A stretch of 13,500 bases of DNA, from NCBI GenBank assembly GCA_000715855.1, contig KL571214.1, positions 10,020 through 23,519 on the forward strand, read 5' to 3'. Source of the stretch: Actinoplanes liguriensis (GTDB lineage: Bacteria; Actinomycetota; Actinomycetes; Mycobacteriales; Micromonosporaceae). Numbering within the stretch: position 1 is the first letter of the stretch; each line of letters starts with the position of its first letter. Below the pieces are notes generated by a model, which was given only the letters and a program-made list of their open reading frames with translations, ran no database searches and had not been told where the DNA came from. A program made the translations under genes and the position numbers. Positions 8,079 through 13,500 of this stretch are shown piece after piece.

Positions 8079-8092
8079 GAAGTTTTCCCTCC

Positions 8093-8252
8093 ACGCCTGC
8101 GAGGTGAGCTGTCGGGTTCGGGCCGAGGAGCCCGGCCGCTTGCGCGGCTTCACCCCGAGGCGCGCTCACTGCGAGCGCACCGAGGAACTTGTGGGTCCCC
8201 CGCTCCATGCCTGTGTGTTGTTGACCGTGACCAGCAGGCAGGACTCGGCGTT
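8093..8252 (-). ncRNA. c-di-AMP riboswitch (ydaO-yuaA type) upstream of the Rpf gene
   Basis: On the minus strand, reading 5' to 3', I see the conserved blocks in order: CCGAGTCCTGCC (from about 8250), GGGGGACCCAC (8201-8191), CTCGGGGTGAAGCC (8159-8146), a GC hairpin with CCGAACCCG, and GACAGCTCACCTCGCAGGCG (8113-8094). These are the signature segments of the ydaO-yuaA family. ACGCC at 8252-8248 can pair with GGCGT at 8097-8093 as the closing P1 helix. The ribosome binding site GGAGGG touches the end of P1, and no terminator hairpin lies between the aptamer and the ATG. In Streptomyces the equivalent element represses rpfA when c-di-AMP is high. The exact 5' edge is approximate. Confidence 0.9.
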
Positions 8253-8608
8253 CCGGCCACGGTGTCCGCTGACGCGGACTGCCGACGGTGGCCACCGCCT
8301 CACAGGACTGACCTTGCCCGGAAGCGGGGCCGGTGACTTTGTTCTCCCAAATTAGCCGCTTTGATCTTCCTTTGTGTGAATAACCTCCTTAGTTTTTTGG
8401 TCGTGGCGTGACTCGCCACTCACGTGGTCGCGCATACGGGGGAAAGCCGGTGCCCACAGGCTTAGAGGTCTTGCGCCTGGGTAAAAAGGGGCCATTCATT
8501 GGAGTTCCGCCTGCGTGCTCATGCGACTCCGGCCCTGCGTAACGGTTTTCCGGCCGTTGTTACTCGCCAGTTTCCTTCGGGGTGGTCCGGGGTGCACAAT
8601 CTCCGACC
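8253..8608. other. Intergenic region upstream of riboswitch and of the oxidoreductase gene
   Basis: About 355 bases with no convincing gene on either strand; it contains both divergent promoters. It includes an unusually AT-rich patch at 8336-8400 that probably holds the promoter of the riboswitch-rpf transcript (TAATTT on the minus strand at 8350-8355 is a candidate -10). A perfect 6-bp hairpin lies at 8403-8419 (GTGGCG-TGACT-CGCCAC), and a CACGTG palindrome at 8421-8426. An imperfect inverted repeat (GTAACGG at 8539-8545 against CCGTTGTTAC at 8554-8563) sits 46 nt before the oxidoreductase start. I cannot assign any of these to a known regulator or RNA family. Confidence 0.4.
8595..8600 (+). 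promoter_or_regulatory. Putative -10 box for leaderless oxidoreductase transcript
   Basis: CACAAT is followed by 8 nt and then the ATG at 8609, the same geometry as TACAAT before the LysR gene. No Shine-Dalgarno sequence is visible near the ATG, which supports a leaderless mRNA. The first base departs from the TANNNT pattern and no good -35 is seen, so this is tentative. Confidence 0.3.
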
Positions 8609-9847
8609 ATGAGCGATCGTTCACGCGACTTCGAGGTCATCGTCTACGGTGCGACCGGCTTCGTCGGGGTGCTGGTGGCGGAATACCTCGCCGGGCACGC
8701 GCCGGCCGGCATCCGGATCGCGCTGGGCGGGCGCTCGGCGGCGAAGCTGGAAGAGGTCAAGGCCCGGCTCGGCGTCGACTGGCCGATCCTGGTCGCCGAC
8801 GCGGCCGATGCGGACGCGCTGGCCACCCTGGCCGGACGCACGCGCGTGGTGATCACCACGGTGGGGCCGTATGCGAAGTACGGACGGGTTCTCGCCCACG
8901 CCTGCGCCGCGGCCGGCACCGACTACGTCGACCTGACCGGTGAAGTGCTGTTCGCGCGGGACAGCATCGACGAGAACCACGAGCTCGCGCGCAGCACCGG
9001 TGCGCGGATCGTCCACTCCTGTGGCTTCGACTCCATTCCGTCCGACATCGGCGTGCACGTCCTCCACAAACTGGTCGAATCGGACGGTTCGGGTGAGTTG
9101 CTCGACACCACGCTCGTGGTGACCAGCATGCGCGGCGGAGTCAGTGGCGGGACCATCGACTCGATGCGCAACCAGGTCGACGTGATGAAGCAGGACCCGT
9201 CGCTGCGCAAGGTCGCCGGAAGTCCGTACTCGCTGAGCCCGGACCGGCACGCCGAGCCGAAACTGGGCCGGCAGAGCGACCTGGACACGTTCCCCGCCTC
9301 CGACGTGGACCCGCGGCTGCGGGGGCGGCTCGCGCCGTTCGTGATGGCGTCCTACAACACCCGGGTGGTGCGGCGCAGCAACGCGCTGCGCTCGTGGGCG
9401 TACGGGCGGAACTTCAAATATCGCGAAGCGATGAGCGTCGGGGCGTCACCGCTCTCCCCGGTCATCGCCCTCGGCACCAAGCTGGGGCTGGGCGCGCTCT
9501 TTGCCGGGCTGGCGGTGCCGCCCACCCGGTACCTGCTGGACCGGATCCTGCCGAAGCCCGGCACCGGGCCCAACGAGAAAGCCCGGAGGAGCGGGCACTT
9601 CACCATGGACATCTTCGCGAGGACGACGTCCGGAGCGAGGTACACGTCCCGGGTGCGCGCCAAGGGCGACCCGGGGTATGCGGCCACCGCGGTGATGCTC
9701 GGGGAGTCCGCGCTGGCGCTGGCGTTGGATCGGGGCTCGCTGCCGGCCCTCGGGGGTGGCGTGCTGACACCGGCGACCGGGATCGGGGATGTGCTGGTCA
9801 CGCGCCTTGTTAAGGCCGGTTTCGAGATCAGCGCCCGGAAGATCTGA
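8609..9847 (+). CDS. Saccharopine dehydrogenase-like / trans-acting enoyl reductase family oxidoreductase
   Basis: 412 residues from ATG 8609. The alternative GTG at 8582 adds nine residues unlike the family and lies over the promoter. A Rossmann fold opens the protein: FEVIVYGATGFVG with the G-x-x-G-x-x-G of NAD(P) binding at residues 14-20, then IALGGRSAAKLEEV and VVITTVGPYAKYG. Next come AAAGTDYVDLTGE and IVHSCGFDSIPSDIGVHVLH, both hallmark segments of the mycobacterial Rv2449c/Rv2953-type family. Rv2953 acts with polyketide synthases in phenolglycolipid and DIM synthesis; most homologues have no proven substrate. A hydrophobic segment around residues 290-311 (LGTKLGLGALFAGLAV) suggests membrane association. 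No polyketide synthase lies nearby, so the role here is open. It converges on the methyltransferase gene with an 18-nt gap. Confidence 0.9.
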   Translation: MSDRSRDFEVIVYGATGFVGVLVAEYLAGHAPAGIRIALGGRSAAKLEEVKARLGVDWPILVADAADADALATLAGRTRVVITTVGPYAKYGRVLAHACAAAGTDYVDLTGEVLFARDSIDENHELARSTGARIVHSCGFDSIPSDIGVHVLHKLVESDGSGELLDTTLVVTSMRGGVSGGTIDSMRNQVDVMKQDPSLRKVAGSPYSLSPDRHAEPKLGRQSDLDTFPASDVDPRLRGRLAPFVMASYNTRVVRRSNALRSWAYGRNFKYREAMSVGASPLSPVIALGTKLGLGALFAGLAVPPTRYLLDRILPKPGTGPNEKARRSGHFTMDIFARTTSGARYTSRVRAKGDPGYAATAVMLGESALALALDRGSLPALGGGVLTPATGIGDVLVTRLVKAGFEISARKI

Positions 9848-9865
9848 TACCCGGGCGGCGGCGGG

Positions 9866-10522
9866 TCAGAGCGGGCGCCGGGCGATCAGCTCGAAGACGT
9901 GCCAGTGCTTGAGGCCGCTGAACGCCGGACCCGGCTCGTCCTGCTCGTGCCAGTGCTCGACCGTGAGCCCGTCGGCCAGCGACGCCGCCTCCGCCGCGGT
10001 CAGAAAAGTCATCCACGGCGTGGCGGCCCACGAATCGTGAACGCCGAAGACGTCCACCGCGAGGCGGCCACCCGGGCGCAGTGACGTGCGGATCAGCGTC
10101 CACAAGCGATCGAACGACGCGCGGTCCTGGAACGGCAGGGCATAGCCGGCGTAGATCAGGTCGGCTGGTGGGAGCTCGGCGATCTCCTCGAAACCCAGCC
10201 GGTGGGCGGTCAGCGACGGGTGGGCGCGGTCGACAGCCGACAGCATGGTGGGCTCACTGTCGTACGCGGTGACCTGCCAGCCCGCTTCGAGCAGCGCCCG
10301 GGTCTCGCGGCCGGCGCCACAACCCAGGTCGACGGCGGCGCGGCTCGCGCCGGGGCCGGCCAGCTCCATCGCGTGGCGGCAGGTGGCTCGCACCTCGCGG
10401 TCGGCCTGCCTGGCGTTGTATCGCGCCCAGTGGCCCTCGGCGTGAGCGGGCAGCACCGAGGGTGAGCCGGGGACGGTGGCTGGCGACGTGGGGGCTGACG
10501 GCGTACGGGAAACGTCGGACAT
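9866..10522 (-). CDS. Class I SAM-dependent methyltransferase
   Basis: 218 residues if it starts at ATG 10522 (MSDVSRTP). The frame stays open to 10624, but the extra 34 residues cover what looks like promoter DNA, so I prefer the shorter form; the ribosome binding site is weak in either case. Motif I is AVDLGCGAGRETRALLEAGW at residues 63-82, with an acidic residue at the end of strand 2 (VTAYDSE, D88). Motif post-II/IV is PPADLIYAGYALPFQ, followed by LRPGGRLAVDVFGVHDSW. This is the generic Methyltransf_11/25 fold. The variable N-terminus (Pro/Ser/Thr-rich, residues 5-24) is probably disordered. The substrate is not recognisable. The neighbours give no pathway: a convergent oxidoreductase and a divergent GNAT gene. 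Confidence 0.9.
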   Translation of the reverse strand: MSDVSRTPSAPTSPATVPGSPSVLPAHAEGHWARYNARQADREVRATCRHAMELAGPGASRAAVDLGCGAGRETRALLEAGWQVTAYDSEPTMLSAVDRAHPSLTAHRLGFEEIAELPPADLIYAGYALPFQDRASFDRLWTLIRTSLRPGGRLAVDVFGVHDSWAATPWMTFLTAAEAASLADGLTVEHWHEQDEPGPAFSGLKHWHVFELIARRPL

Positions 10523-10682
10523 GGAGCAAATGCTGCCTTGAGTGACAAGGTGGTGTGAAGGGTGCCCGAAGGGCGCCGGCGAGGCCATCGGGAATCCGAC
10601 GGATCGGCCGTCAACAATCAACAATCGCTACCCGCGGATCGCCACTAGCCGCATACGGGTCTTTCTGGGCAGGATTTGAAGA
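10523..10682. promoter_or_regulatory. Divergent promoter region between methyltransferase and GNAT operon
   Basis: 160 bases between divergent starts. Seen: a perfect inverted repeat GACGG-ATCGG-CCGTC at 10598-10612, running directly into a tandem TCAACAA TCAACAA at 10611-10624. The minus-strand TTGACG inside this could be a -35 for the methyltransferase. These could be operator elements; no regulator family can be named. Confidence 0.3.
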
Positions 10683-11291
10683 GTGACCGCCAACCCGCTG
10701 CCGCACCCGCTGAGTCTGGCGGGCAATGGGGTCGTGCTGCGGGAATGGACGCCCGACGATCTGGAAGATCTCGTCACGATCCTGGACGAGCCGGACATCG
10801 CACGGTGGACGCCGATGCCGTCGCCGTTCGACGTCGAGGCCGGGCTGGCCTATCTGAAACGGGCACGCCAGGGGCGGCTGACCGGGGCACGGATCCAGCT
10901 CGCGATCACCGTCGACGGGCTCGCGCCGCTGGGGGAGGTGCTGCTCTTCGGCGTCAATCCCGGGCTGCGCGAGGCCGAGCTGGGCTATCTGGTCGGCGCG
11001 GCCTATCGGCGCCGCGGGCTTGCCGTGGCCGCGTTGTCGCTGCTCACCGAATATGCGTGCGGCACGCTGCGACTGAGCCGGCTGCTGCTGCGGATCGACC
11101 CGGAAAACACGGCAAGCACCGCGGTGGCGCGGCGGTGCGGGTACCGATTGACCGGCGAGCCACCGATTCCACAGGAGGGACCTTACGGTCCCACAAGCCT
11201 GGACACCTGGGAGTACGTCGAGGGCCTGCCCGGCGCACGCCGGGAACGCCTGAGAAATGTCGCATCCCGGCGGTACGGTCGTCGCACCTGA
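10683..11291 (+). CDS. GNAT-family N-acetyltransferase (RimJ/RimL-like)
   Basis: 202 residues from GTG 10683, with AGGA about 8 nt upstream. The layout is that of Acetyltransf_3 proteins: VVLREWTPDDLEDLVTILDE at residues 17-36, IARWTPMPSPF, and then the acetyl-CoA pyrophosphate loop RRRGLA at residues 109-114 after LGYLVGAAY. A conserved RIDPENTASTAVARRCGY (residues 137-154) follows, the usual motif B end. It transfers an acetyl group from acetyl-CoA to an amine, in relatives a ribosomal protein N-terminus or a small molecule; the target is not evident. It is the first gene of a probable operon, with 21 nt to the winged-helix gene. Confidence 0.9.
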   Translation: MTANPLPHPLSLAGNGVVLREWTPDDLEDLVTILDEPDIARWTPMPSPFDVEAGLAYLKRARQGRLTGARIQLAITVDGLAPLGEVLLFGVNPGLREAELGYLVGAAYRRRGLAVAALSLLTEYACGTLRLSRLLLRIDPENTASTAVARRCGYRLTGEPPIPQEGPYGPTSLDTWEYVEGLPGARRERLRNVASRRYGRRT

Positions 11292-11312
11292 GCATCCGGG
11301 AGGTGTCGGCGA

Positions 11313-12101
11313 ATGATCAACGTGGATCGTGCGCAGGTCATGGCGTTTCGGCTGGCGGCAGTGGGGCTGGCTGAGCGTGGCTCCGCGCGGCCCGCTGACC
11401 TGCCGGTTCTCGATCTCGGCCTGCAGGAGTACACGCCCGGTTCCACCGGGGTCGCGCTCGCCGCACGGACCAGCGCGCCCCTGGAGGATGATCGGCTGCT
11501 CACCGTGTGGGCCGCCCGCGGCGCGCCGCACCTGCATCGCGAGGCCGACATCGAGGCGCTGACGTCGCAGCTCTGGCCGGTCAGCGACGCCGACGCGAGA
11601 GCGAGGATCAAGAGCGGTCAAATTCCCGATGGCGTAGGTCGTGGGGCGGCGGCCCTGCGAGCTACGGCGGAGGCGCTTCGCGAGGTGGTGCGCGAGCCGA
11701 TGCCGCGCGGGGAGGCGAGCACCGGTGTCAGCGCGCGAGTGCCGCGGGAGTTGACGTTCGACTGCAAGCCCTGCGGGGCGCGGCATGTCTCCGGCAACGT
11801 CTGGCAGCACTCCGGGCTGGCCGGCCGGGTTCAGGTGCTGTCCCGCGGGCGCGACGCGATGCTGGGTCCGCTGCCCGGTCCCTCCGTCCCGATTCCTGAG
11901 GCCAATCGTGGCATCGCCGAGCTGATCGTGACGTACCTGCGGTTCCTCGGGCCCGCCGGGCCGGCCGAGGTCGCGAAATATCTGCAGAGCACCACCGCGG
12001 AGATGCGCGCGGTGTGGCCGGACGATCTGGTCGAGGTCCGCGTCGACGGGCACCCGGCCTGGCTGCCGGCGGCGAGTGTCAGCGCGCTGGAGTCGGTATA
12101 A
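11313..12101 (+). CDS. Winged-helix DNA-binding (HTH_42, AlkZ/YcaQ-like) protein, N-terminal part, split by adapter artefact
   Basis: ATG 11313 has GGGAGG 9 nt upstream. Residues 1-262 carry the start of a winged helix DNA-binding domain-containing protein: MINVDRAQVMAFRLAAVGLA, LDLGLQEYTPGSTGVALAAR, LLTVWAARGAPHLHREADI, and LTFDCKPCGARHVSGNVWQH. Then come helices with AELIVTYLRFLGPAGPAEVAKYL and HPAWLPAASVSALES. Typical members have about 350-380 residues and include bacterial interstrand-crosslink DNA glycosylases. Where those have a QxQ or QxD catalytic motif, this protein shows GLQEY, so glycosylase activity is uncertain. The frame ends inside a mosaic-end adapter remnant (TAA 12099-12101), so the last residue and stop are not native. 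Confidence 0.85.
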   Translation: MINVDRAQVMAFRLAAVGLAERGSARPADLPVLDLGLQEYTPGSTGVALAARTSAPLEDDRLLTVWAARGAPHLHREADIEALTSQLWPVSDADARARIKSGQIPDGVGRGAAALRATAEALREVVREPMPRGEASTGVSARVPRELTFDCKPCGARHVSGNVWQHSGLAGRVQVLSRGRDAMLGPLPGPSVPIPEANRGIAELIVTYLRFLGPAGPAEVAKYLQSTTAEMRAVWPDDLVEVRVDGHPAWLPAASVSALESV

Positions 12102-12108
12102 GAGACAG
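12096..12108 (+). other. Tn5/Nextera mosaic-end remnant (sequencing adapter), second copy
   Basis: GTATAAGAGACAG equals the last 13 bases of the Tn5/Nextera mosaic end, in the same orientation as the copy at 1956-1971. It again creates a TAA and here also changes the reading frame: the upstream coding frame is 11313-based, while the continuation begins at 12110 in another frame. The conserved LLPPxDP-type segment expected just before LQGRDRDLLVPD is absent, so native bases have been lost at the join. No target duplication or transposase is visible. Confidence 0.92.
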
Positions 12109-12109
12109 G

Positions 12110-12376
12110 CTCCAGGGGCGTGATCGGGATCTGCTGGTGCCCGACCGGGAGCGGCACAAAGAGGTGTGGCGGGTGCTCGGCAATCCCGGGGTGGTGCTGC
12201 TCGACGGGGAGATCGCCGGGGTGTGGCGGCCCCGGATGGCCGGGAAGAAACGGGTGGACCTGACGGTGACCACGTTCCGGCAGCTCACGGCGGCTGATCA
12301 GGCGCGGGTCGAGGCGGAGGCGGGGGAGGTGGCAAGGGCGCGGGGTGTCCCGGCGGCTACTACGGTGTTCGAGTGA
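12110..12376 (+). CDS. Winged-helix (HTH_42) protein, C-terminal part of the split gene
   Basis: From the first base after the adapter the frame reads LQGRDRDLLVPDRERHKEVW, then RVLGNPGVVLLDGEIAGVWR. That is the conserved C-terminus of the same winged-helix family as the upstream fragment. It continues through KKRVDLTVTTFRQLTAADQ to a stop at 12374-12376. There is no start codon or ribosome binding site of its own at the right place, so it is not an independent gene. Joined to 11313-12095 with a short missing segment it gives a protein of normal family length. The stop overlaps the GTG of the next gene (GTGA), which suggests translational coupling. Confidence 0.85.
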   Translation, partial: LQGRDRDLLVPDRERHKEVWRVLGNPGVVLLDGEIAGVWRPRMAGKKRVDLTVTTFRQLTAADQARVEAEAGEVARARGVPAATTVFE

Positions 12377-12990
12377 GCACGATCGGGTTCCTGCATACCG
12401 CCGACGTTCACGTGGCGACGTTCCGGGCGCTGGTCGCGGAGCTGGCGCCGGGGTGGCGGGACGAGCACGTGGTGGACGCGGGCCTGCTCGCCGACGCCCG
12501 GGCCGGGATTCCGGTGGAGGAGCGGGTTCGGGCACGGCTGGCAGAGCTGGCCGGGGCGGACGTGATCGTGTGCACCTGCTCGACGATCGGGCCGGAGGCG
12601 GAACGCGCCGGGGCCGTGCGGGGGGATCGGCCGATGGCGCGGGCCGCGGTCACCGCCGGTGGGCGGATCGCGGTGGCCTATGCGGTGGAGTCCACGCTGG
12701 AGCCGACGACCGCCCTGCTGCGGGAGGAGGATCCCGCGGCCGATCTGATGTTCGTGCCCTGCTTGGAGGCTTGGCAGTTCTTCGAGGCGGGCCATTCGGG
12801 GCGCTATCACGAGGCGATCGCCGCGCGGTTGCGGGACGTCGAGGCCGAGGTGATCGTGCTGGCGCAGCCGAGTATGGCGCCGGCCGCGGCGCTGCTGCCC
12901 GGCCGTCTCGTCCTGTCCAGCCCCCGCACCGCAGTCCTCGCCGCCCTCCCCCGAACCCCTGCCCCCAACAGCTCCCCGCAGCAGCCATAA
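12373..12990 (+). CDS. Aspartate/glutamate racemase-family protein
   Basis: 205 residues from GTG 12373, which overlaps the previous stop by 4 nt; translation is probably coupled. The N-terminus IGFLHTADVHVATFRALVAE and the central ADVIVCTCSTIGPEAERAG (Cys 67 and 69) match the Asp/Glu/hydantoin racemase superfamily. A second cysteine site, VPCLEAW (Cys 130), lies on the other half, as expected for the two-cysteine cofactor-independent mechanism. It ends in a Pro/Ser-rich tail. The family isomerises amino acids or hydantoins or cleaves related acids; the substrate here is unknown. Its place behind a GNAT and a winged-helix gene gives no pathway. Long overlapping frames on both strands are shadows. 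Confidence 0.82.
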   Translation: MSTIGFLHTADVHVATFRALVAELAPGWRDEHVVDAGLLADARAGIPVEERVRARLAELAGADVIVCTCSTIGPEAERAGAVRGDRPMARAAVTAGGRIAVAYAVESTLEPTTALLREEDPAADLMFVPCLEAWQFFEAGHSGRYHEAIAARLRDVEAEVIVLAQPSMAPAAALLPGRLVLSSPRTAVLAALPRTPAPNSSPQQP

Positions 12991-13116
12991 CCCCATCCGT
13001 CGCCCCTCTCCTCGGCAACGGTGACCGCCGGTCGTCGCTCGGCGCCCGGCGTTTCTCAAGCCGCCCGCCAACGGAGCGAGCCCCAGCTCAAGCTCAGCGG
13101 CAAGCTCCCGATCCCA

Positions 13117-13391
13117 GCTGGTCCTCATCGTTGTTTTGCCGGCCGGATAACAACGGTGGGCACCAGCCGGGTGCGGTTGGCGGCGGGCGGCAGCTCGCCT
13201 CGCAACAGCTGGCCGGACCACGCGAGCCTGGACGAGGTGCGCCGCCCGCTCCGGCTGGCCGGCTGGTCCTGACGGTTGTTTTGCGGGCGGTTGGGGACCG
13301 TGGGTGCCAGCTGGGGCTTGGCGGCTGGTGCTGGTGGTTGTTTTGCGGGCGGATAACGACCGTGGGTGCCAGCTGGGGGATGGCGGCTTGG
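13117..13391. repeat. Degenerate intergenic repeat, three copies of about 62-68 nt with an inverted repeat
   Basis: Three similar units begin at 13117, 13262 and 13324, each with GCTGGTCCT or GCTGGTGCT, then TTGTTTTGCSGGC, then GTGGGYRCCAGC, then TGGCGGC. The last two are directly adjacent (62 nt), the first is 145 nt upstream. In copy 1, CGTTGTT (13129-13135) pairs perfectly with AACAACG (13149-13155). In copy 3, GGTTGTT (13336-13342) pairs with AACGACC (13355-13361) with one G-U. Copy 2 keeps only a 4-bp CGGT/ACCG. The pairing is kept while bases change. I see no coding function. The rest of the 430-nt gap, 12991-13116, holds nothing I can assign. Confidence 0.7.
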
Positions 13392-13422
13392 GCTGGTGGC
13401 CGAGGGCTGGGGTGGGTGTGAA

Positions 13423-13452
13423 CGAGCCCGCGCCGTGCCGGGCGCGGGCTCG
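13423..13452 (-). terminator. Perfect 12-bp hairpin, probable terminator of the right-edge gene
   Basis: CGAGCCCGCGCC (13423-13434) and GGCGCGGGCTCG (13441-13452) are perfect reverse complements around a 6-nt loop. It lies 14 nt beyond the TAG of the minus-strand reading frame that enters from the right edge. There is only a short TT after it on that strand, so it would be a U-poor actinobacterial-type terminator. It may also stop plus-strand transcripts leaving the racemase operon. Confidence 0.7.
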
Positions 13453-13466
13453 ATCGGGGGGAGACG

Positions 13467-13500
13467 CTATTGCCGGGTGCGGAACTTGCGGAAGCGGTAG
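13467..13500 (-). CDS. C-terminal end of a minus-strand gene cut by the window edge
   Basis: Reading the minus strand from the right edge gives YRFRKFRTRQ followed by TAG (revcomp of 13467-13469). The hairpin at 13423-13452 just after it supports this as a real gene end. Only about 11 codons are visible; they are strongly basic, as in the cytoplasmic tail of many membrane or wall proteins. No product can be assigned. Confidence 0.45.
   Translation of the reverse strand, partial: YRFRKFRTRQ

Noticed and set aside
8403..8419. Perfect 6-bp hairpin as a terminator
   Set aside because: The T run lies before it on the plus strand and there is no U run after it on either strand.
8430..8490. Possible cobalamin-type riboswitch (GGGGGAAAGCCGGTG block)
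   Set aside because: Only one short block resembles the family; the other conserved elements are missing and the downstream gene is not a B12-related gene.
9849..9866. Hairpin ACCCG/CGGGT between the convergent oxidoreductase and methyltransferase genes as a terminator
   Set aside because: Only 5 bp of stem, no T run, and it overlaps the methyltransferase stop codon.
10611..12053. Minus-strand 480-codon frame opposite the GNAT and winged-helix genes
   Set aside because: Shadow frame; the plus strand carries conserved GNAT and HTH_42 motifs, ribosome binding sites and operon spacing.
12298..13221. Minus-strand 307-codon frame over the racemase and repeat region
   Set aside because: Arg/Gly/Pro-rich without domain features; the plus-strand frame has clear Asp/Glu racemase motifs. 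The overlapping plus-strand frame 12345-13421 is rejected for the same reason.

Overview
The window is very GC-rich and densely coding, with GTG starts, leaderless-type promoters, an Rpf-type muralytic enzyme behind a c-di-AMP riboswitch, and LysR, SnoaL-like and MMPL genes. This fits a filamentous actinobacterium. Micromonosporaceae (Actinoplanes-like) is my best guess from general resemblance, not from a search.

Layout. 1-894 (-): N-terminal part of an MMPL-family membrane transporter that runs off the left edge. 895-1223: divergent intergenic region. 1224-6014 (+): one very large secreted enzyme with a lamin-tail domain, an OB fold, an ExeM/NucH-type endonuclease, a 5'-nucleotidase, two PKD domains and an Ig-like tail. 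It is split in this sequence by a stop codon. A strong terminator follows at 6031-6064. 6074-6949 (-): LysR regulator, divergent from a small SnoaL-like gene at 7021-7374. 7371-8078 (-): Rpf/LysM cell-wall hydrolase preceded by a c-di-AMP (ydaO-yuaA) riboswitch. 8609-9847 (+): saccharopine dehydrogenase-like / trans-acting enoyl reductase family oxidoreductase. 9866-10522 (-): SAM-dependent methyltransferase. 10683-12990 (+): probable three-gene operon of a GNAT acetyltransferase, a winged-helix AlkZ/YcaQ-like protein (also split) and an Asp/Glu racemase-family protein. 12991-13422: non-coding, with a degenerate repeat carrying an inverted repeat. A perfect hairpin and the last codons of a minus-strand gene close the window.

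The most important observation is technical. Both broken genes are interrupted exactly where the sequence carries the 3' part of the Tn5/Nextera mosaic end (ending TATAAGAGACAG) at 1956-1971 and 12096-12108. These are almost certainly library-adapter remnants left at bad assembly joins, not biological mutations, and a short stretch of native sequence appears to be missing at each. Both genes should be read as intact in the organism.

Biologically, the nuclease plus 5'-nucleotidase fusion suggests an extracellular one-polypeptide route from nucleic acid to nucleosides and phosphate. The Rpf gene links c-di-AMP to cell-wall remodelling. I found no CRISPR array, tRNA, rRNA, prophage or transposase, and nothing that amounts to a clearly new defence or biosynthetic system. 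The least explained structure is the repeat family at 13117-13391.
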